Positions 1 to 7,707 are shown, counted from the stretch's first letter. The stretch is DNA of 27,223 bases from Patescibacteria group bacterium (GCA_018830585.1 JAHJSD010000086.1:1-27223); one strand, 5' to 3'. Numbers and translations: made by a program. Notes: a model not told the origin generated them from the letters alone.

Positions 1-1413
1 CAAGTCTTTTAGGACAGCCCCCGCCAACTCGGCTACTTTTCCTTTTGGAGAACCCAGCGCGTTAGAAATAATCGAGTGCATCAAGGGCGCCAAAAACCCT
101 TTGCGGTTCTCGTTGATGGTAGACAACGGCTTATCGGCCAATAACTCCAATTGATAGACTACCTGGGGACAGCCCCAGCAACGGTCGTCGGGTTCGGATT
201 CAAAATTACCCCAACCGGGAACACCGATTCTGCCGAGAACCTTTAAAATATCAACCAGAACTTGAGTATCTATCGCTACCACTCCGTCAAACTCGCTACT
301 ACCTTTGATTTTACGGTAATGACTTAAGAACTCTTCCACGGAAACCTGAAAGTCCGGAGAGAGGTTCATGTCTCTTAAGTACCAGTAATAAACGTTTTTA
401 TGGTACTCCTGAATCGGTCTTGGAGCGGGAATGGAGCTGTTAAACCTTTGATCGAGAGCGTAGATATCCTCTGAAACTTGTGGGGAAAATTTACCCTTGT
501 CCACTTTGATAATGCCGTAAGCGGTCAGAAAACCACCAGTTGGCCTCAGCTCTCCGTCGTTTTGGAATAGAAAAAGATAATTCCTCGGCTCATCTTTGCC
601 CAAGAGCCAATCGGCTTTTTCAATTAACGGCCGTCCCTGGTTGATAAAACGATCCGCTTCTGTGATCAGTTGTTTAGCTAAATCAAGCTTTTCTCTGATT
701 TTAACCCCGCGGAACTCTACCGGATAACGGGAATCGTCTATCGCTTCAAAATTCTCTCTAACCTTAGCCACTTCCGTTTCTATTTCGTCAAGTCTTGGTT
801 TTAAGTTTTCGATGCTTTCTACCAAAAAATTAATTCTTTCTTCGGTGGTACTGCCTTCGGTTAAAAGATCTGCGCTTTCGCTAGCTCCTTGCAATCCCAA
901 AAAATCCTGATAAGGTTCTATCGCGGCAAGCAGAATTTGAACCGACTTGATCCCTGATTTGGCGCTGTCAGCCAACCTTTCTCCGTCTTGATAGTAATCT
1001 GCGATTTTAGGTAACGACTCCAACCAGGAAAGTCTTTGGTAATCGTTATTAAGTTGGTCCAGATTTTGATCCAGCTCGGTTATTTTGTCTTTGATCAGCT
1101 TCAGGTCTTTGGTTGACACAAGCTCCTTTACCTGCCGGGCCTTAGTGTCAAGCTCCCTAACCTGGGCCATGATATCCTCAACCGGCCGCCACAAATTGAA
1201 AAAGGCTAATACGCTGATAACTAACACTGAGACTAGGGAAATCAGGAGAACTATAAACAGAAGCTTCTTTTTTTTAGGACCAAGTCTGAAAAGCCGAAAC
1301 CTTTTTTTTTCTTTCTTCTCGGAATCGGTTAATACCTCGCCTTCCGGTTTTGGCGCCGACATTTCCAATTTGTTTTCTGAAACCGGTTTTCTTAATCTTA
1401 TTTTCTCGATCAT
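1..1413 (-). CDS. DUF4012 domain-containing membrane protein (3' end beyond window)
   Basis: An open frame of 471 codons runs from ATG at 1413 off the left edge, so the C-terminus is missing. The N-terminus is cytoplasmic and very basic (RFRLFRLGPKKKK), followed by one membrane segment of about 22 hydrophobic residues near residues 50-72, then a long, probably coiled-coil stretch. The outer part contains FLFQNDGELRPTGGF and RDMNLSPDF, which match what I know of DUF4012, a family common in CPR and Actinobacteria next to polysaccharide genes. Its biochemical role is unknown. The ATG overlaps the stop of the upstream sugar transferase (ATGA), so the two are probably translationally coupled. A role at the cell surface, on the outer face of the membrane, is inferred from topology and neighbours. 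Confidence 0.85.
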   Translation of the reverse strand, partial: MIEKIRLRKPVSENKLEMSAPKPEGEVLTDSEKKEKKRFRLFRLGPKKKKLLFIVLLISLVSVLVISVLAFFNLWRPVEDIMAQVRELDTKARQVKELVSTKDLKLIKDKITELDQNLDQLNNDYQRLSWLESLPKIADYYQDGERLADSAKSGIKSVQILLAAIEPYQDFLGLQGASESADLLTEGSTTEERINFLVESIENLKPRLDEIETEVAKVRENFEAIDDSRYPVEFRGVKIREKLDLAKQLITEADRFINQGRPLIEKADWLLGKDEPRNYLFLFQNDGELRPTGGFLTAYGIIKVDKGKFSPQVSEDIYALDQRFNSSIPAPRPIQEYHKNVYYWYLRDMNLSPDFQVSVEEFLSHYRKIKGSSEFDGVVAIDTQVLVDILKVLGRIGVPGWGNFESEPDDRCWGCPQVVYQLELLADKPLSTINENRKGFLAPLMHSIISNALGSPKGKVAELAGAVLKDL

Positions 1414-2063
1414 ACGCACCCCCGACCGCCAATCATTACCCAGGGGGATTTTAAAATGATAATTAAATCTAAGAGAATTGACTTTCTCCTGGCATAGTAT
1501 GCATCAAGCTTTATCCTTTTGTCAAAGTTAACATTGCTCCGGCCGGAAACCTGCCAAAGACCGGTCAATCCCGGTTTGACGCTCAAAGCTTCTTTAATAA
1601 CATTTTTGGTATCCGGATATTTTTTCTCCTGCTCTTTTAATTCGTCCGGATAATAAGGCCTTGGTCCGACCAGACTCATCTCCCCTCTTAAAACATTGAT
1701 CAGTTGGGGAACCTCGTCAATTGAGTATTTGCGGATAAACCTGCCTACCTTAGTGATTCTCGGATCTTCTTCAATTGAGAGCTTGTAACTGCCTTTTTTG
1801 TATTTTTCATAAAGATTTTTATAGCGCGGATCGGTGCGAAGCAAATTGTGGGCGTCGACGATCATTGAACGAAACTTGTAAAGATGGAAAAGCCTGCCGT
1901 TTTTGCTTACTCGTTTGGGGGTGTCGGCAAAAACAGGCCCCTTTGAATCCAATTTTATTGCCAAAGCGGTAGCTAAAGAAATCGGTAAAAAGAATAAACC
2001 CAGAAAAATTCCGAAAAAAATGTCCATGACTCTTTTTATGATGAAATAATCTTGTCTGTTCAT
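1410..2063 (-). CDS. Bacterial sugar transferase (undecaprenyl-phosphate sugar phosphotransferase)
   Basis: This 217-residue protein belongs to the WcaJ/PssY/RfbP catalytic-domain family, which moves a sugar-1-phosphate from a nucleotide sugar to undecaprenyl phosphate and so starts the repeat unit. Visible motifs in order are KRVMDIFFG with an N-terminal membrane hairpin, LYKFRSM, DPRITKVGRFIRKYSIDE, PQLINVLRGEMSLVGPRP and KPGLTGLWQVSGRS. It has only the catalytic core and lacks the large multi-membrane N-terminal region of WbaP. I chose ATG 2063 over an in-frame start 25 codons upstream because it overlaps the stop of the upstream gene (ATGA) and begins directly at the family's usual N-terminus; AGAGGGA lies upstream. 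The sugar it transfers cannot be read from sequence. Confidence 0.93.
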   Translation of the reverse strand: MNRQDYFIIKRVMDIFFGIFLGLFFLPISLATALAIKLDSKGPVFADTPKRVSKNGRLFHLYKFRSMIVDAHNLLRTDPRYKNLYEKYKKGSYKLSIEEDPRITKVGRFIRKYSIDEVPQLINVLRGEMSLVGPRPYYPDELKEQEKKYPDTKNVIKEALSVKPGLTGLWQVSGRSNVNFDKRIKLDAYYARRKSILLDLIIILKSPWVMIGGRGCV

Positions 2064-3130
2064 AACAAATTGTCCCTCTTGGTATTTTTTAAATGATCCA
2101 CCACTTCTTTTACCCGTCCGCTTTGGTCTTGGCTGCAAACCAAAAGGGCATCGCCGGTATCTACGATAAAAAGATCTTTGACCCCAATCAAGGCCAAGAA
2201 TTTTTCCTTGGGCAGCCGATAACAGCAGCCCTCTGCTCCTATTTGCAAAACATTATCGTTTGAAACTTCTGTTTTTTTGGATTTGATATAATTGCCCAAC
2301 GAACCCCAGGTACCGAAATCAATCCAGTCAAAGTTTAGTTCCGCCACATAACCGTTTTCTAACTCAAACTGGGTCACTTTTTCTATTGGCTCTGCCGGCA
2401 TTTTGGCATATTCTTCGGCAACAACCTCTTCTTCTTTGCCGGTGCCGAAAGCGGCAATCATTTTTTCTAAGGGGAGATACCATTCAGGAGCCCTTCTTTT
2501 ATAGGAATCAAGCAGAAGCCGGGGAGTCCAGGCGTAATGGTTGGCATGAAGAAAGAGCTTTTTTTTGCCGAAGTAGCTTTTAATCTCGTCCTTTTTATCT
2601 CTCCAAAGCCATTTTTTCATCCGGTAAATTGCCATCGGCCTTTTTTGATCCACCCTTTCGCCGGCTAAAAGATAATCAACCCCTTCGGCATAATACTTCG
2701 GTTCAATCCCTCCCGTCATCAGCTTCCCGCCCCGCTTAATTAAAAAGTCAAACTCTTCAATCATTTTGACAAATTCTTCTGCCGGCTCCCTTAAAATATC
2801 TGTCTGAACTAAAATAAACGGCTCGTCAGGGTCGATTTTAAAAAATTTCGCCGCGGCAAAACCGGTTGCCGGGCCATGATTTCTCATCTCGGGTTCGATA
2901 AAGTAGTTTTTTTTGGGGACTTCCGGAACTTGCCGACGGGCAATTTCCGCCTGGACGGCATTAGTTTGAATATAGATATCTTTGGCCTGAAATTTTAACC
3001 TTAAAGCTTGATAATTGAGCTGGAAAAGAGATTTTTCCCCAAGAAGGGGTAAGAAATGCTTTGGTAGTTTTGAGCGGCTTAACGGCCACATTTTGGTGCC
3101 GACCCCGCCGCACAAAATTAACGGTTTCAT
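2060..3130 (-). CDS. Mannose-1-phosphate guanylyltransferase family nucleotidyltransferase
   Basis: A 356-residue nucleotidyltransferase of the ManC/GMP type, expected to make GDP-mannose from mannose-1-phosphate and GTP. The signature loop GGVGTKMWPLSR (residues 8-19) is followed by PKHFLPLLG, by EPEMRNHGPAT (about residues 79-89) and by FDWIDFGTWGSL near the C-terminus. The usual forms are GGxGTRLWPLSR and EPxxRNTAPA, so the loop arginine is lysine and the second motif has drifted; activity is likely but donor preference is uncertain. There is no C-terminal phosphomannose isomerase cupin domain, so it is the monofunctional form. It is first of three overlapping genes and would feed the priming transferase next to it. 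An 11-bp inverted repeat lies just upstream of its start. Confidence 0.85.
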   Translation of the reverse strand: MKPLILCGGVGTKMWPLSRSKLPKHFLPLLGEKSLFQLNYQALRLKFQAKDIYIQTNAVQAEIARRQVPEVPKKNYFIEPEMRNHGPATGFAAAKFFKIDPDEPFILVQTDILREPAEEFVKMIEEFDFLIKRGGKLMTGGIEPKYYAEGVDYLLAGERVDQKRPMAIYRMKKWLWRDKKDEIKSYFGKKKLFLHANHYAWTPRLLLDSYKRRAPEWYLPLEKMIAAFGTGKEEEVVAEEYAKMPAEPIEKVTQFELENGYVAELNFDWIDFGTWGSLGNYIKSKKTEVSNDNVLQIGAEGCCYRLPKEKFLALIGVKDLFIVDTGDALLVCSQDQSGRVKEVVDHLKNTKRDNLL

Positions 3131-3140
3131 TTGTTTTTAG

Positions 3141-3187
3141 TTAACAAATAAATTTTTGTCTGTGTTTTAGCTTACCTTATTTGTTAA
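3141..3187. promoter_or_regulatory. 11-bp perfect inverted repeat upstream of the guanylyltransferase gene
   Basis: TTAACAAATAA (3141-3151) and TTATTTGTTAA (3177-3187) are exact reverse complements separated by 25 bases. The repeat begins 10 bases before the ATG at 3130. Its A+T richness and place suggest an operator or promoter-overlapping site rather than one of the GC-rich palindromes seen elsewhere. I see no convincing -35/-10 pair here. The role is inferred. Confidence 0.5.
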
Positions 3188-3508
3188 TAATTTTCAGCCC
3201 TCATTTTCATACGGTTCTTGCGACTCTTTTTTTCGGAATCACCATCATTATGGAAGAAGCAGTGAATTCTCCCCGGCCTAAAGGCCAGGGCTTCCCTTTC
3301 TCAAAGGATGCTCGCCACATACCGAAGGGTAGCGTGGAAACCCCACACCGCCCCGCAGTTGCTGGCGGGGAAGAATCCCTTAATCTCCGGGCAACTTGCT
3401 TTTCCAAAGGGCCGCGCCTGCCAAACGCTGCCTGCTCGCCATCGCTATGCTCAGGCGTTAGCGGGAGAGAACCGTCAGGCGATGCGGGCGGGGTCGTCAT
3501 CGGAATTC

Positions 3509-3545
3509 CCCTGTACCAGACGGTACAGGGCTTCGCTCAGGATGA
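3509..3545 (+). repeat. Palindromic repeat, short-loop copy
   Basis: CCCTGTACC (3509-3517) pairs with GGTACAGGG (3522-3530) around a 4-base loop, followed by GCTTCGCTCAGGATGAC. It is preceded by CGTCATCGGAATTC, which resembles CGTCATTAGAATTC before the second copy at 3689. Confidence 0.75.
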
Positions 3546-3688
3546 CAAAGAAAGGGAGTCGTTCTGACCTCTCTTGGGGAGAGAAGAATTTTCCACTCTC
3601 GTCATTCTGATCTCCCTTCGGGAGAGAAGAATCCCCTAATCCCCAGACGGTTGCCTTCTGCGAGGGGGATCCTTCGTCATTAGAATTC

Positions 3689-3754
3689 CCCTGTACCACC
3701 ACAGTGCCACGTAGGGTACATGGCAGGCGCGGTACAGGGCTCCGCTCAGGATGA
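3689..3754 (+). repeat. Palindromic repeat, long-loop copy with nested hairpin
   Basis: The same CCCTGTACC/GGTACAGGG arms as at 3509 occur at 3689-3697 and 3731-3739, but the loop is 33 bases rather than 4. The loop has its own stem, TGCCACGTA (3705-3713) against TACATGGCA (3717-3725), with one G/T mismatch. The same GCTCCGCTCAGGATGAC tail follows. Confidence 0.75.
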
Positions 3755-3801
3755 CGTTGGAGGGTAAGGGACCGAGGTTCAAGATAGCGGCTATGGGAAA
3801 T

Positions 3802-4860
3802 TTATTTTGTGGCCTGACAAACAGCCCTTTTAAAATTACCGACAAATTCTTTTTCTGAAAACTTTTTTGCATTGTTAACGCAATTTTCTGGTTTGAATTT
3901 TCTGGTTTGAAATTCAGCTATGGCCTGTTTTAGCGATTCAGCGGTTTGGCTTTTTAAAAATAAGCCGGTTTCATTAGGGATTATTGTTTCCAGCGCCCCT
4001 CCCCTGCCATAGGCGATTACCGGCCGCCCGCAGGCTTGAGCTTCAATCGCGGTTAAGCCCAAATCTTCTTCCTGGGGCATAATCAACGCTTGGCAGTTTT
4101 GATAATAATCAATTAGCTTACTGTCTTCGACTTGGCCTAAAAACTCAATGTTAGATTTTGCCATTCGGATTAAAAATTCTTTTTCGGGTCCATCGCCAAT
4201 AATTTTTAATTTTTTATCCGTTTGATTAAAGGCAGAAATAGCCAGATCGATTTTTTTGTAACTTACCAGTCTGGAAACGATTAAAAAATAATCTTTTGGT
4301 GTTGTTGAAGACGGCTTAAATTTGTTTAAGTCAATCCCGGGATAAACAACTCTCGATGGTCGTTGATAAAACCGACGAATTCTTTTTTGGACGTTTTTAG
4401 AAATGGCTAGGATGAGGTCCGGTCTTTGAGCAAAAACAAAGTCGCTTTTCCTCAAGGATTCCAAACGGGGGAAAAGGCGCTTTGATTTTAAAAACCTTTT
4501 TTGCCAAAGATAACGGGGCGGAGTCAGGCAATAACAAACATGTTTGGTTTCCGGCTTGGTAACAATTGCCTTTGCCGGACCGGAACTGACCGAAACAGCT
4601 AAATCATAACCATCAAAGTTAAACTGCTCAAAAGCCAATGACATTAAAGGATAAAAAAGGCGGTAGTTTTTTTTGATTAAAGGAATTTTTTGAAGGAAAC
4701 TGGTTTTTATTGAAGCAAAATTTTTCGCCCAAGGAGCTTCTTTGGGAAAATAGATGGTAGTGAAAAGGTCCGCCTTGGGCCAAAGGTCGGCAATAGCGCT
4801 CAAAACTCTTTCCGCTCCGCCGATCCGGTTGGCCCAATCGTAGCAAATGGCAATTTTCAT
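3802..4860 (-). CDS. Glycosyltransferase family 4 protein
   Basis: A 352-residue GT-B fold enzyme, probably cytoplasmic and membrane-associated, adding one sugar to the growing lipid-linked glycan. The N-terminal acceptor domain begins MKIAICYDWANRIGGAERVL, with the glycine-rich loop of this family. The C-terminal donor domain has FLIVSRLVSYKKIDLAI, KLKIIGDGPE and the retaining-enzyme motif EEDLGLTAIEAQACGRPVIA containing E-x7-E. Its length is normal. Unlike its neighbours it overlaps no other gene and is bordered on both sides by repeat-rich gaps (3131-3801 and 4861-5149). Donor and acceptor cannot be predicted. Confidence 0.93.
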   Translation of the reverse strand: MKIAICYDWANRIGGAERVLSAIADLWPKADLFTTIYFPKEAPWAKNFASIKTSFLQKIPLIKKNYRLFYPLMSLAFEQFNFDGYDLAVSVSSGPAKAIVTKPETKHVCYCLTPPRYLWQKRFLKSKRLFPRLESLRKSDFVFAQRPDLILAISKNVQKRIRRFYQRPSRVVYPGIDLNKFKPSSTTPKDYFLIVSRLVSYKKIDLAISAFNQTDKKLKIIGDGPEKEFLIRMAKSNIEFLGQVEDSKLIDYYQNCQALIMPQEEDLGLTAIEAQACGRPVIAYGRGGALETIIPNETGLFLKSQTAESLKQAIAEFQTRKFKPENCVNNAKKFSEKEFVGNFKRAVCQATK

Positions 4861-4931
4861 CTCTTGATAGAACCTTTTTCTTAAAAAACTATTAGATTAA
4901 TTTTATCAGACAATCTCATCCTGAGAAAACA

Positions 4932-5018
4932 AAAAACCTCGACCTGGCGCTGGCTATTAACTTGATCCCGGATCGAAAACTTAAAACGATCCGGGATCAA
5001 GATTGTCCAAAATAAGCG
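4932..5018 (-). repeat. Dispersed repeat with 14-bp perfect stem, copy 1
   Basis: TTGATCCCGGATCG (4962-4975) and CGATCCGGGATCAA (4987-5000) are perfect reverse complements around an 11-base A/T loop. The flanks are also shared: read on the minus strand, TTTTGGACAATC before the stem and TTAATAGCCAGCGCCAGGTC after it match the plus-strand copy at 14832-14911 closely. It lies upstream of the GT4 start at 4860. Confidence 0.8.
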
Positions 5019-5048
5019 AGGTGACAGGGCCACAGAAGGACAAGGCGA

Positions 5049-5140
5049 CCCGTGGACTAATTAGTTTCCGGTTTAGGTACGTTCGCCCTAACGAAACTTT
5101 CGGATTGGTACCACGGGTTTATATCCCCGTGGGGTTCTAT
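5049..5140 (+). repeat. Dispersed repeat with CCACGGG hairpin, copy 1
   Basis: GGATTGGTACCACGGGTTTA is shared exactly with the copy at 24426-24510, and similarity extends about 50 bases upstream (GGAnnAATTnGTTT, then TTYGCCCYAACG). CCACGGG (5111-5117) can pair with CCCGTGG at 5126-5132, or with CCCGTGG at 5049-5055, so two exclusive folds are possible. It fills the gap just downstream of the GT4 that stops at 5150. Confidence 0.75.
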
Positions 5141-5149
5141 TTTAACCGG

Positions 5150-6283
5150 TTAACCAAGCACTTTTTGATAAGTCGCCAGTGTTTCCTCAGCTGTTTTTGA
5201 CCAAGAATACTTGGCCACCTGCTTTTTACCTTGGGCGGTTAAGCGCTTTTTGAGGCAGCTCTTTGCTAAAAGTAGTTTAACTTTTCCGGACAAGTCGGCA
5301 ACATCTTTAGGGTTAAAATAAAGAGCCGCCTGGCCGTAAACCTCGGGCAGACATGAAGAATCCGAAGAAACTACCGGACAACCAGTGGCCATTGCTTCCA
5401 AACCGGTTAAACCAAAACCTTCCATCAAAGAAGGTTGGATTAGAGCAGTTGCCTTTCGGTAAAGTGGAACTAAATTCCGATCCTCGACAAATCCTAAGAA
5501 TTTAACTCTTTTTTCAAGATTAAATCTTTTAACTAAATCTTCCATTCTCTCGGTGAAAACACTGCGGCTGCAAACAACGGCGAGATTGATGCCGGTCATT
5601 TTTTTTAACGCTTCAAGAACAATGGCTAAATTTTTATGGGGGTAGACGCTGCCGGTGTAGATTAAAAAGGGATTCTGAAAAAACTCTCCCTGAAACTTAT
5701 CTTCTCCACTCCGATGAGTTAAGTTTAGAAATTCAGGATCAACCGCTTCATAAGTAACGGTTATTTTCTGAGGATCAATCCCAAAATCAGAAACTAATTT
5801 CTTTTTCCAGAAAAAACTGGGAACGAAGATATGAGAAGAGTGTCTTAAGGAAAAGGCCACTTGCGCCCGGTAGCCAAAGTATTTGGGCCAATAGAAAAAT
5901 GGCGATTTGGTGGTGGTTTGCTTGCCCCTAAAGTAATGTTTGATCAGGTCGTGGATGGTAACCACAAACTTGCCCCGGTAAAGAAGCGGAGAATTAAAAT
6001 GAGGGAAATGAACTAAGTCCGGATTCAGTTTTGACAGGACCGAAGGAACCAGCCATTGCTCCTTTAAAGAATAGTGCTTTGCTTCTACGGTGATTAAATC
6101 GAAACAAGACCCGAAATTCTTATTGAGCTGGCTGGCAAGATCTTTGGTAGACAAGAGAGTAAAAGAAAAATGGGGCGGGTTAATTTTCTTGATCGCCGAA
6201 AGCAGATTGGCAACATACCGGCCGATACCGGCATGTTTTAGGCCGTACATTCTGGCGTCAAAAACAATTCTTTTAGGTGTCAT
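5150..6283 (-). CDS. Glycosyltransferase family 4 protein
   Basis: A 377-residue GT4 enzyme. It begins MTPKRIVFDARMYGLKHAGI with the GIGRY loop typical of mannosyltransferase-like GT4 proteins, and TIHDL ends the first part of the acceptor domain. The donor domain shows FLIYTGSVYPHKNL, VKFLGFVEDRNL and EGFGLTGLEAMATGCPVV with the E-x7-E pair. ATG 6283 is preferred over a start 18 codons upstream because it gives the family N-terminus and overlaps the upstream stop (ATGA). No Shine-Dalgarno sequence is visible before it, so translation probably depends on reinitiation. It is the last gene of the long operon that starts at 14226. Confidence 0.92.
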   Translation of the reverse strand: MTPKRIVFDARMYGLKHAGIGRYVANLLSAIKKINPPHFSFTLLSTKDLASQLNKNFGSCFDLITVEAKHYSLKEQWLVPSVLSKLNPDLVHFPHFNSPLLYRGKFVVTIHDLIKHYFRGKQTTTKSPFFYWPKYFGYRAQVAFSLRHSSHIFVPSFFWKKKLVSDFGIDPQKITVTYEAVDPEFLNLTHRSGEDKFQGEFFQNPFLIYTGSVYPHKNLAIVLEALKKMTGINLAVVCSRSVFTERMEDLVKRFNLEKRVKFLGFVEDRNLVPLYRKATALIQPSLMEGFGLTGLEAMATGCPVVSSDSSCLPEVYGQAALYFNPKDVADLSGKVKLLLAKSCLKKRLTAQGKKQVAKYSWSKTAEETLATYQKVLG

Positions 6284-7707
6284 TGTGAACAGGTGTCTTG
6301 ATAAATTTTCAAAAGCTGGCTGGCGCTTTCTTTCCAAGAGTAACGCTTTTCAACTAATTTTTTTCCGGACTGGCCGATTTTCTCTCTTAGCTGTTTGTTT
6401 TTAAGAATCTTAACTGTTAATTTAGTCAGTTCTTCAAAAGTATTGCCCACTAAAACCTCTTGACCTTCTTTGGCCTCGATTCCTTCAATCCCTTGATTGG
6501 TGGTGATAATCGGCAAGCCGCAAGCCATTGCCTCGAAAAACTTGGTCCTGCTGCCGCCGCCGCTTTTCATCGGCGCCACCAAAACCCATGATTTGCGGTA
6601 AATATCCGAAGGCCGGTTTACCTCTCCGACGATAACACTCCGGTCGTTGTTTTTGACCAGTCCGGTGGATTCAATAAACTCTTTTGAATGTCTGCCGGCG
6701 ATGACTAACTGGGCTTGGGGAATTCTTTTTTTGATTTTAGGCCAAATAAATCTAATCAAGTTGACCACTCCTTCTTTGTTCTGCATCCATTTAAAATTGG
6801 CTACCCCAAAAAGAATCGTCGGTTTCCGGTATTTGAAGACTCTCTTGGGGGTAAAAAGGGTTTCGTCCACTCCGTTGGCAACAATATCCGCCTTCCTGCC
6901 CGACATTTTTTCCATCAAAACCTTATCGTTCTTTGAAACGGCGATCAGCCGGTTGGCTCTTTTCCAGAAGAATCGCTCCCAAAATTTTAATTTCAAAACA
7001 TCGATAAGCAGCAGTGGTTTAATCAGGCGAAATTTATTAGAGAGAGTTTCCACAAAATGCTGATAAACGGCAAATTCTATTGTTTGGTCAACCAAAAGCA
7101 CCGGAATACCGATTTTAGGAATGTTCGGCATCAGATAAAAACACTCCACGTGAACCAGGTCGTATTTTTCACTTTCCATCTCAGAGGCGATTTTTTTCTT
7201 TAAAAGCGAAGAGTAGTAATTGATCACCAGAAAAGGATAAGGACCTAGGCCGGTGAGCAAGACTTTCTTTAAGCTCCAAGTTTTTCCCCGCTCGATGGTA
7301 ATCACTTTGCGGCAGTATTTTTTAAGGTGATTGGTATATTTTTCCTCCTGATCGGGAAGGACGAAATTGAAAAGAGTGATCTCGCATTTTTTGGATAGAT
7401 GTTTTAAGAGGTGGTAAGATCTTGTCTGTCCGCCCGAGTAGGGTGGATAAGGCAGATAGGGTGTTACCATCAACACCTTTGGTCTTTTGGTCCGCCTTCG
7501 CGAAAATCCCGAAGGGATCCCTTCGGGACCCGAGGTCTTTTCTCCCTTCGCCAAGGCCTCGGTTGACAAGTCGGCGCCTGCCTGCCCTCCATTTCGGCGG
7601 GTAAACCGGCAGGCAGGGATTTCAGCTTTTAAACCAGAGGAATGTTTGTTTATCATGCAAAGAATCCGAGGGCTATTAGCCCTCGGAGCTTCAATTTTCC
7701 GGTTCAT
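6280..7707 (-). CDS. Glycosyltransferase family 4 protein with palindrome-derived N-terminal extension
   Basis: The recognisable enzyme begins near residue 75 at RPKVLMVTPYLPYPPYSGGQ and ends in a GT4 donor domain: TILFGVANFKWMQNKEGV, QLVIAGRH, and a GGGSRTKFFEAMACGLPII active-site segment. The 74 residues before it look unlike any enzyme domain. Their DNA is a chain of four palindromes (7507-7528, 7577-7617, 7665-7687 and GC-rich links), giving peptides such as IPACRFTRRNGGQAG and GPEGIPSGF. ATG 7707 is chosen because it shares a base with the upstream stop (TAATG) and has GGGAGGA about eight bases upstream. A later start, for example ATG 7656 or one near the enzyme core, cannot be excluded. 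The enzyme call is firm; translation of the extension is not. Confidence 0.87.
   Translation of the reverse strand: MNRKIEAPRANSPRILCMINKHSSGLKAEIPACRFTRRNGGQAGADLSTEALAKGEKTSGPEGIPSGFSRRRTKRPKVLMVTPYLPYPPYSGGQTRSYHLLKHLSKKCEITLFNFVLPDQEEKYTNHLKKYCRKVITIERGKTWSLKKVLLTGLGPYPFLVINYYSSLLKKKIASEMESEKYDLVHVECFYLMPNIPKIGIPVLLVDQTIEFAVYQHFVETLSNKFRLIKPLLLIDVLKLKFWERFFWKRANRLIAVSKNDKVLMEKMSGRKADIVANGVDETLFTPKRVFKYRKPTILFGVANFKWMQNKEGVVNLIRFIWPKIKKRIPQAQLVIAGRHSKEFIESTGLVKNNDRSVIVGEVNRPSDIYRKSWVLVAPMKSGGGSRTKFFEAMACGLPIITTNQGIEGIEAKEGQEVLVGNTFEELTKLTVKILKNKQLREKIGQSGKKLVEKRYSWKESASQLLKIYQDTCSQ
7507..7528. repeat. 22-bp perfect palindrome inside a GT4 gene
   Basis: TCCCGAAGGGA followed by its exact reverse complement TCCCTTCGGGA. 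It lies in frame in the N-terminal extension of the GT4 gene at 6280-7707 and encodes part of GPEGIPSG. Confidence 0.85.
7577..7617. repeat. CCTGCCTGCC palindromic element inside a GT4 gene
   Basis: Arms CCTGCCTGCC (7577-7586) and GGCAGGCAGG (7608-7617) with a 21-base spacer that begins CTCC and ends GGCGGGTAAACC. The element at 24342-24401 has the same arms and spacer ends plus an extra 20 bp. It encodes the peptide around PACRFTRRNGGQAG. Confidence 0.85.
7665..7687. repeat. 10-bp stem palindrome at the start of a GT4 gene
   Basis: TCCGAGGGCT (7665-7674) and AGCCCTCGGA (7678-7687) flank a 3-base loop. It lies 20 bases inside the ATG at 7707, where a strong mRNA hairpin could affect initiation. 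Confidence 0.8.

Larger units (their letters stand above)
3131..3801. repeat. 671-bp repeat-filled intergenic region
   Basis: No credible gene was found here, although several short open frames exist in a stretch visibly richer in G+C than its neighbours. It holds many hairpins: the AT-rich inverted repeat at 3141-3187, a CCCCGC/GCGGGG hairpin near 3351-3371, CCCTGTACC/GGTACAGGG at 3509-3530 and again at 3689-3739, and CTCCC/GGGAG near 3612-3624. Each CCCTGTACC hairpin is followed by GGGCT(T/C)CGCTCAGGATGAC. Bases about 3596-3690 are a reverse-complement copy of 14651-14765. The block separates the GT4 gene from the guanylyltransferase gene, so it may also end one transcript and start another. 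Confidence 0.75.

Noticed and set aside
3181..3702. Several open frames of 75-128 codons in both strands
   Set aside because: They overlap each other, follow the palindromes and show no protein-like pattern or coupling to neighbours.
3131..3801. CRISPR array, because of several similar repeats close together
   Set aside because: Repeat units differ in length, occur in both orientations and have no regular spacers; no cas genes are present.
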